A stretch of DNA of 64,000 bases from an uncultured Mailhella sp. (GTDB lineage Bacteria > Desulfobacterota > Desulfovibrionia > Desulfovibrionales > Desulfovibrionaceae), in contig NZ_OZ007001.1 in assembly GCF_963931295.1 (NCBI RefSeq), positions 2,993,001 through 3,057,000 of the forward strand, written 5' to 3'. Below the pieces are notes generated by a model, which was not told the origin of the DNA, did not search any database, and worked only from the letters and a program-made list of their open reading frames with translations. The stretch's first letter is position 1. Every line of letters starts with the position of its first letter. Of this stretch, positions 63,473 through 64,000 are shown piece after piece. The position numbers and the translations under genes are program-made.

Positions 63473-64000
63473 AGTCGGCCGCTCTTGTGTTTTCCTGAAA
63501 AAAGATGGCCCAGACTATCCGCATACATGAAAATGTTCAAGAGACAAGGCAACATGAGAATACTTTTACAAACGGCGTCGAACAGGAGATGTTTTGTGAT
63601 ATAAATGACAAAGTAAGACTGCCCGAAAAAACGCTGCGTTGCAGTCACATTTCGTGCGCATCACTGTACAGACGCGTGGCGTCGCATGAACTGATGCAAT
63701 TATGTACTGTGTTCGTCCGCATCGCGAGCCGGACATGAAAGGGAAAAACGCAATGGCAGGCTTTGGGGAAATGCCGACGCTCGCCGATCGGGATGCGATG
63801 GTCGGTCTGCGCGTTTGTGGGATCTGAACCGGCGTACGGCATCGGCGGGGCGGCGGGGACGATTTGGGACGGTCGCAGCTTCCCGCATCTGGTGGGAGAG
63901 CTCTGCCGGAGCCTGCGGCCAGGGAATGCAGGAGCGGCCGTGCATCGGAGCATCGAGCAGCATAATTACCATGCTTTTTAGGCATAATATGGTATTTGAT
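63473..64000. other. 528-base end region without recognised gene
   Basis: No reading frame here has convincing coding character. Near the end, TACCATGC and GCATAATATGGTA form an imperfect inverted repeat (63,967-63,994) that could be an operator for a gene beyond the window. Confidence 0.35.

Overview
The window comes from a GC-rich Gram-negative chromosome. Gene families and gene order (rsfS-gpmI, a Ysc-like type III secretion locus, ABC-exported capsule, anaerobe-type carriers) suggest a host-associated member of the Desulfovibrionaceae (Desulfovibrio/Bilophila/Mailhella-like). This assignment rests on family recognition only; there is no rRNA gene to confirm it.

Region 1 (1-20,445) is a type III secretion system (T3SS). 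The minus strand carries, from right to left, a small coiled-coil protein, four tandem EspA-like filament/tip proteins, an LcrH/SycD-type chaperone, the two pore translocators (sctE, sctB), a CesT-like chaperone, then sctC, sctD, yscE, sctF, yscG and the start of sctI. The plus strand carries sctW, a chaperone, sctX, sctY, sctV, sctS, sctT, sctU, a sigma-54-type AAA+ activator and a membrane-bound PP2C phosphatase. The order C-D-E-F-G-I and W-chaperone-X-Y-V is that of the Yersinia Ysc family, but EspA-like proteins occupy the place where lcrV would be. Both strands diverge from 10,301-10,606, which holds two facing -24/-12 (sigma-54) promoter sequences. sctJ, K, L, N, O, P, Q and R are not in the window and may lie to the left.

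Region 2 (20,800-25,917) is a minus-strand operon of four genes joined by ATGA-type overlaps: an ABC-type substrate-binding protein, a fusion of a two-domain membrane sensor with an MFS transporter, a PLP-dependent racemase-like protein and a GNAT acetyltransferase. I know of no described pathway for this set.

Region 3 (26,485-54,570) lies between two inverted ~400-bp copies of a tRNA-Thr/tRNA-Pro operon. Inside it is an integrated island of about 22.4 kb (27,711-50,158), bounded by an intact tRNA-Arg(TCT) gene and a directly repeated 40-nt copy of its 3' end. The island starts with a decayed tyrosine integrase and phage remnants (ERF recombinase, a small phage-like gene). It continues with a recombinase-like protein lacking catalytic residues, then a complete group-2-type capsule locus: lipoprotein, kpsM, kpsT, kpsE, kpsD, two glycosyltransferases, a ferredoxin/FrhB-pyruvyltransferase fusion, ugd, an alpha/beta-hydrolase-like protein, kpsC and kpsS. 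It ends with a broken outer-membrane barrel gene and an IS5-type element. To the right are ordinary chromosomal genes (YczE-like membrane protein, zinc ribbon, gpmI, rsfS, PHP-like protein).

Region 4 (55,191-63,472) holds peptide and amino-acid uptake genes: an AbgT-family transporter with peptidase T, a DMT exporter, a MATE exporter, and a frameshifted YfcC-type carrier beside an M20 carboxypeptidase.
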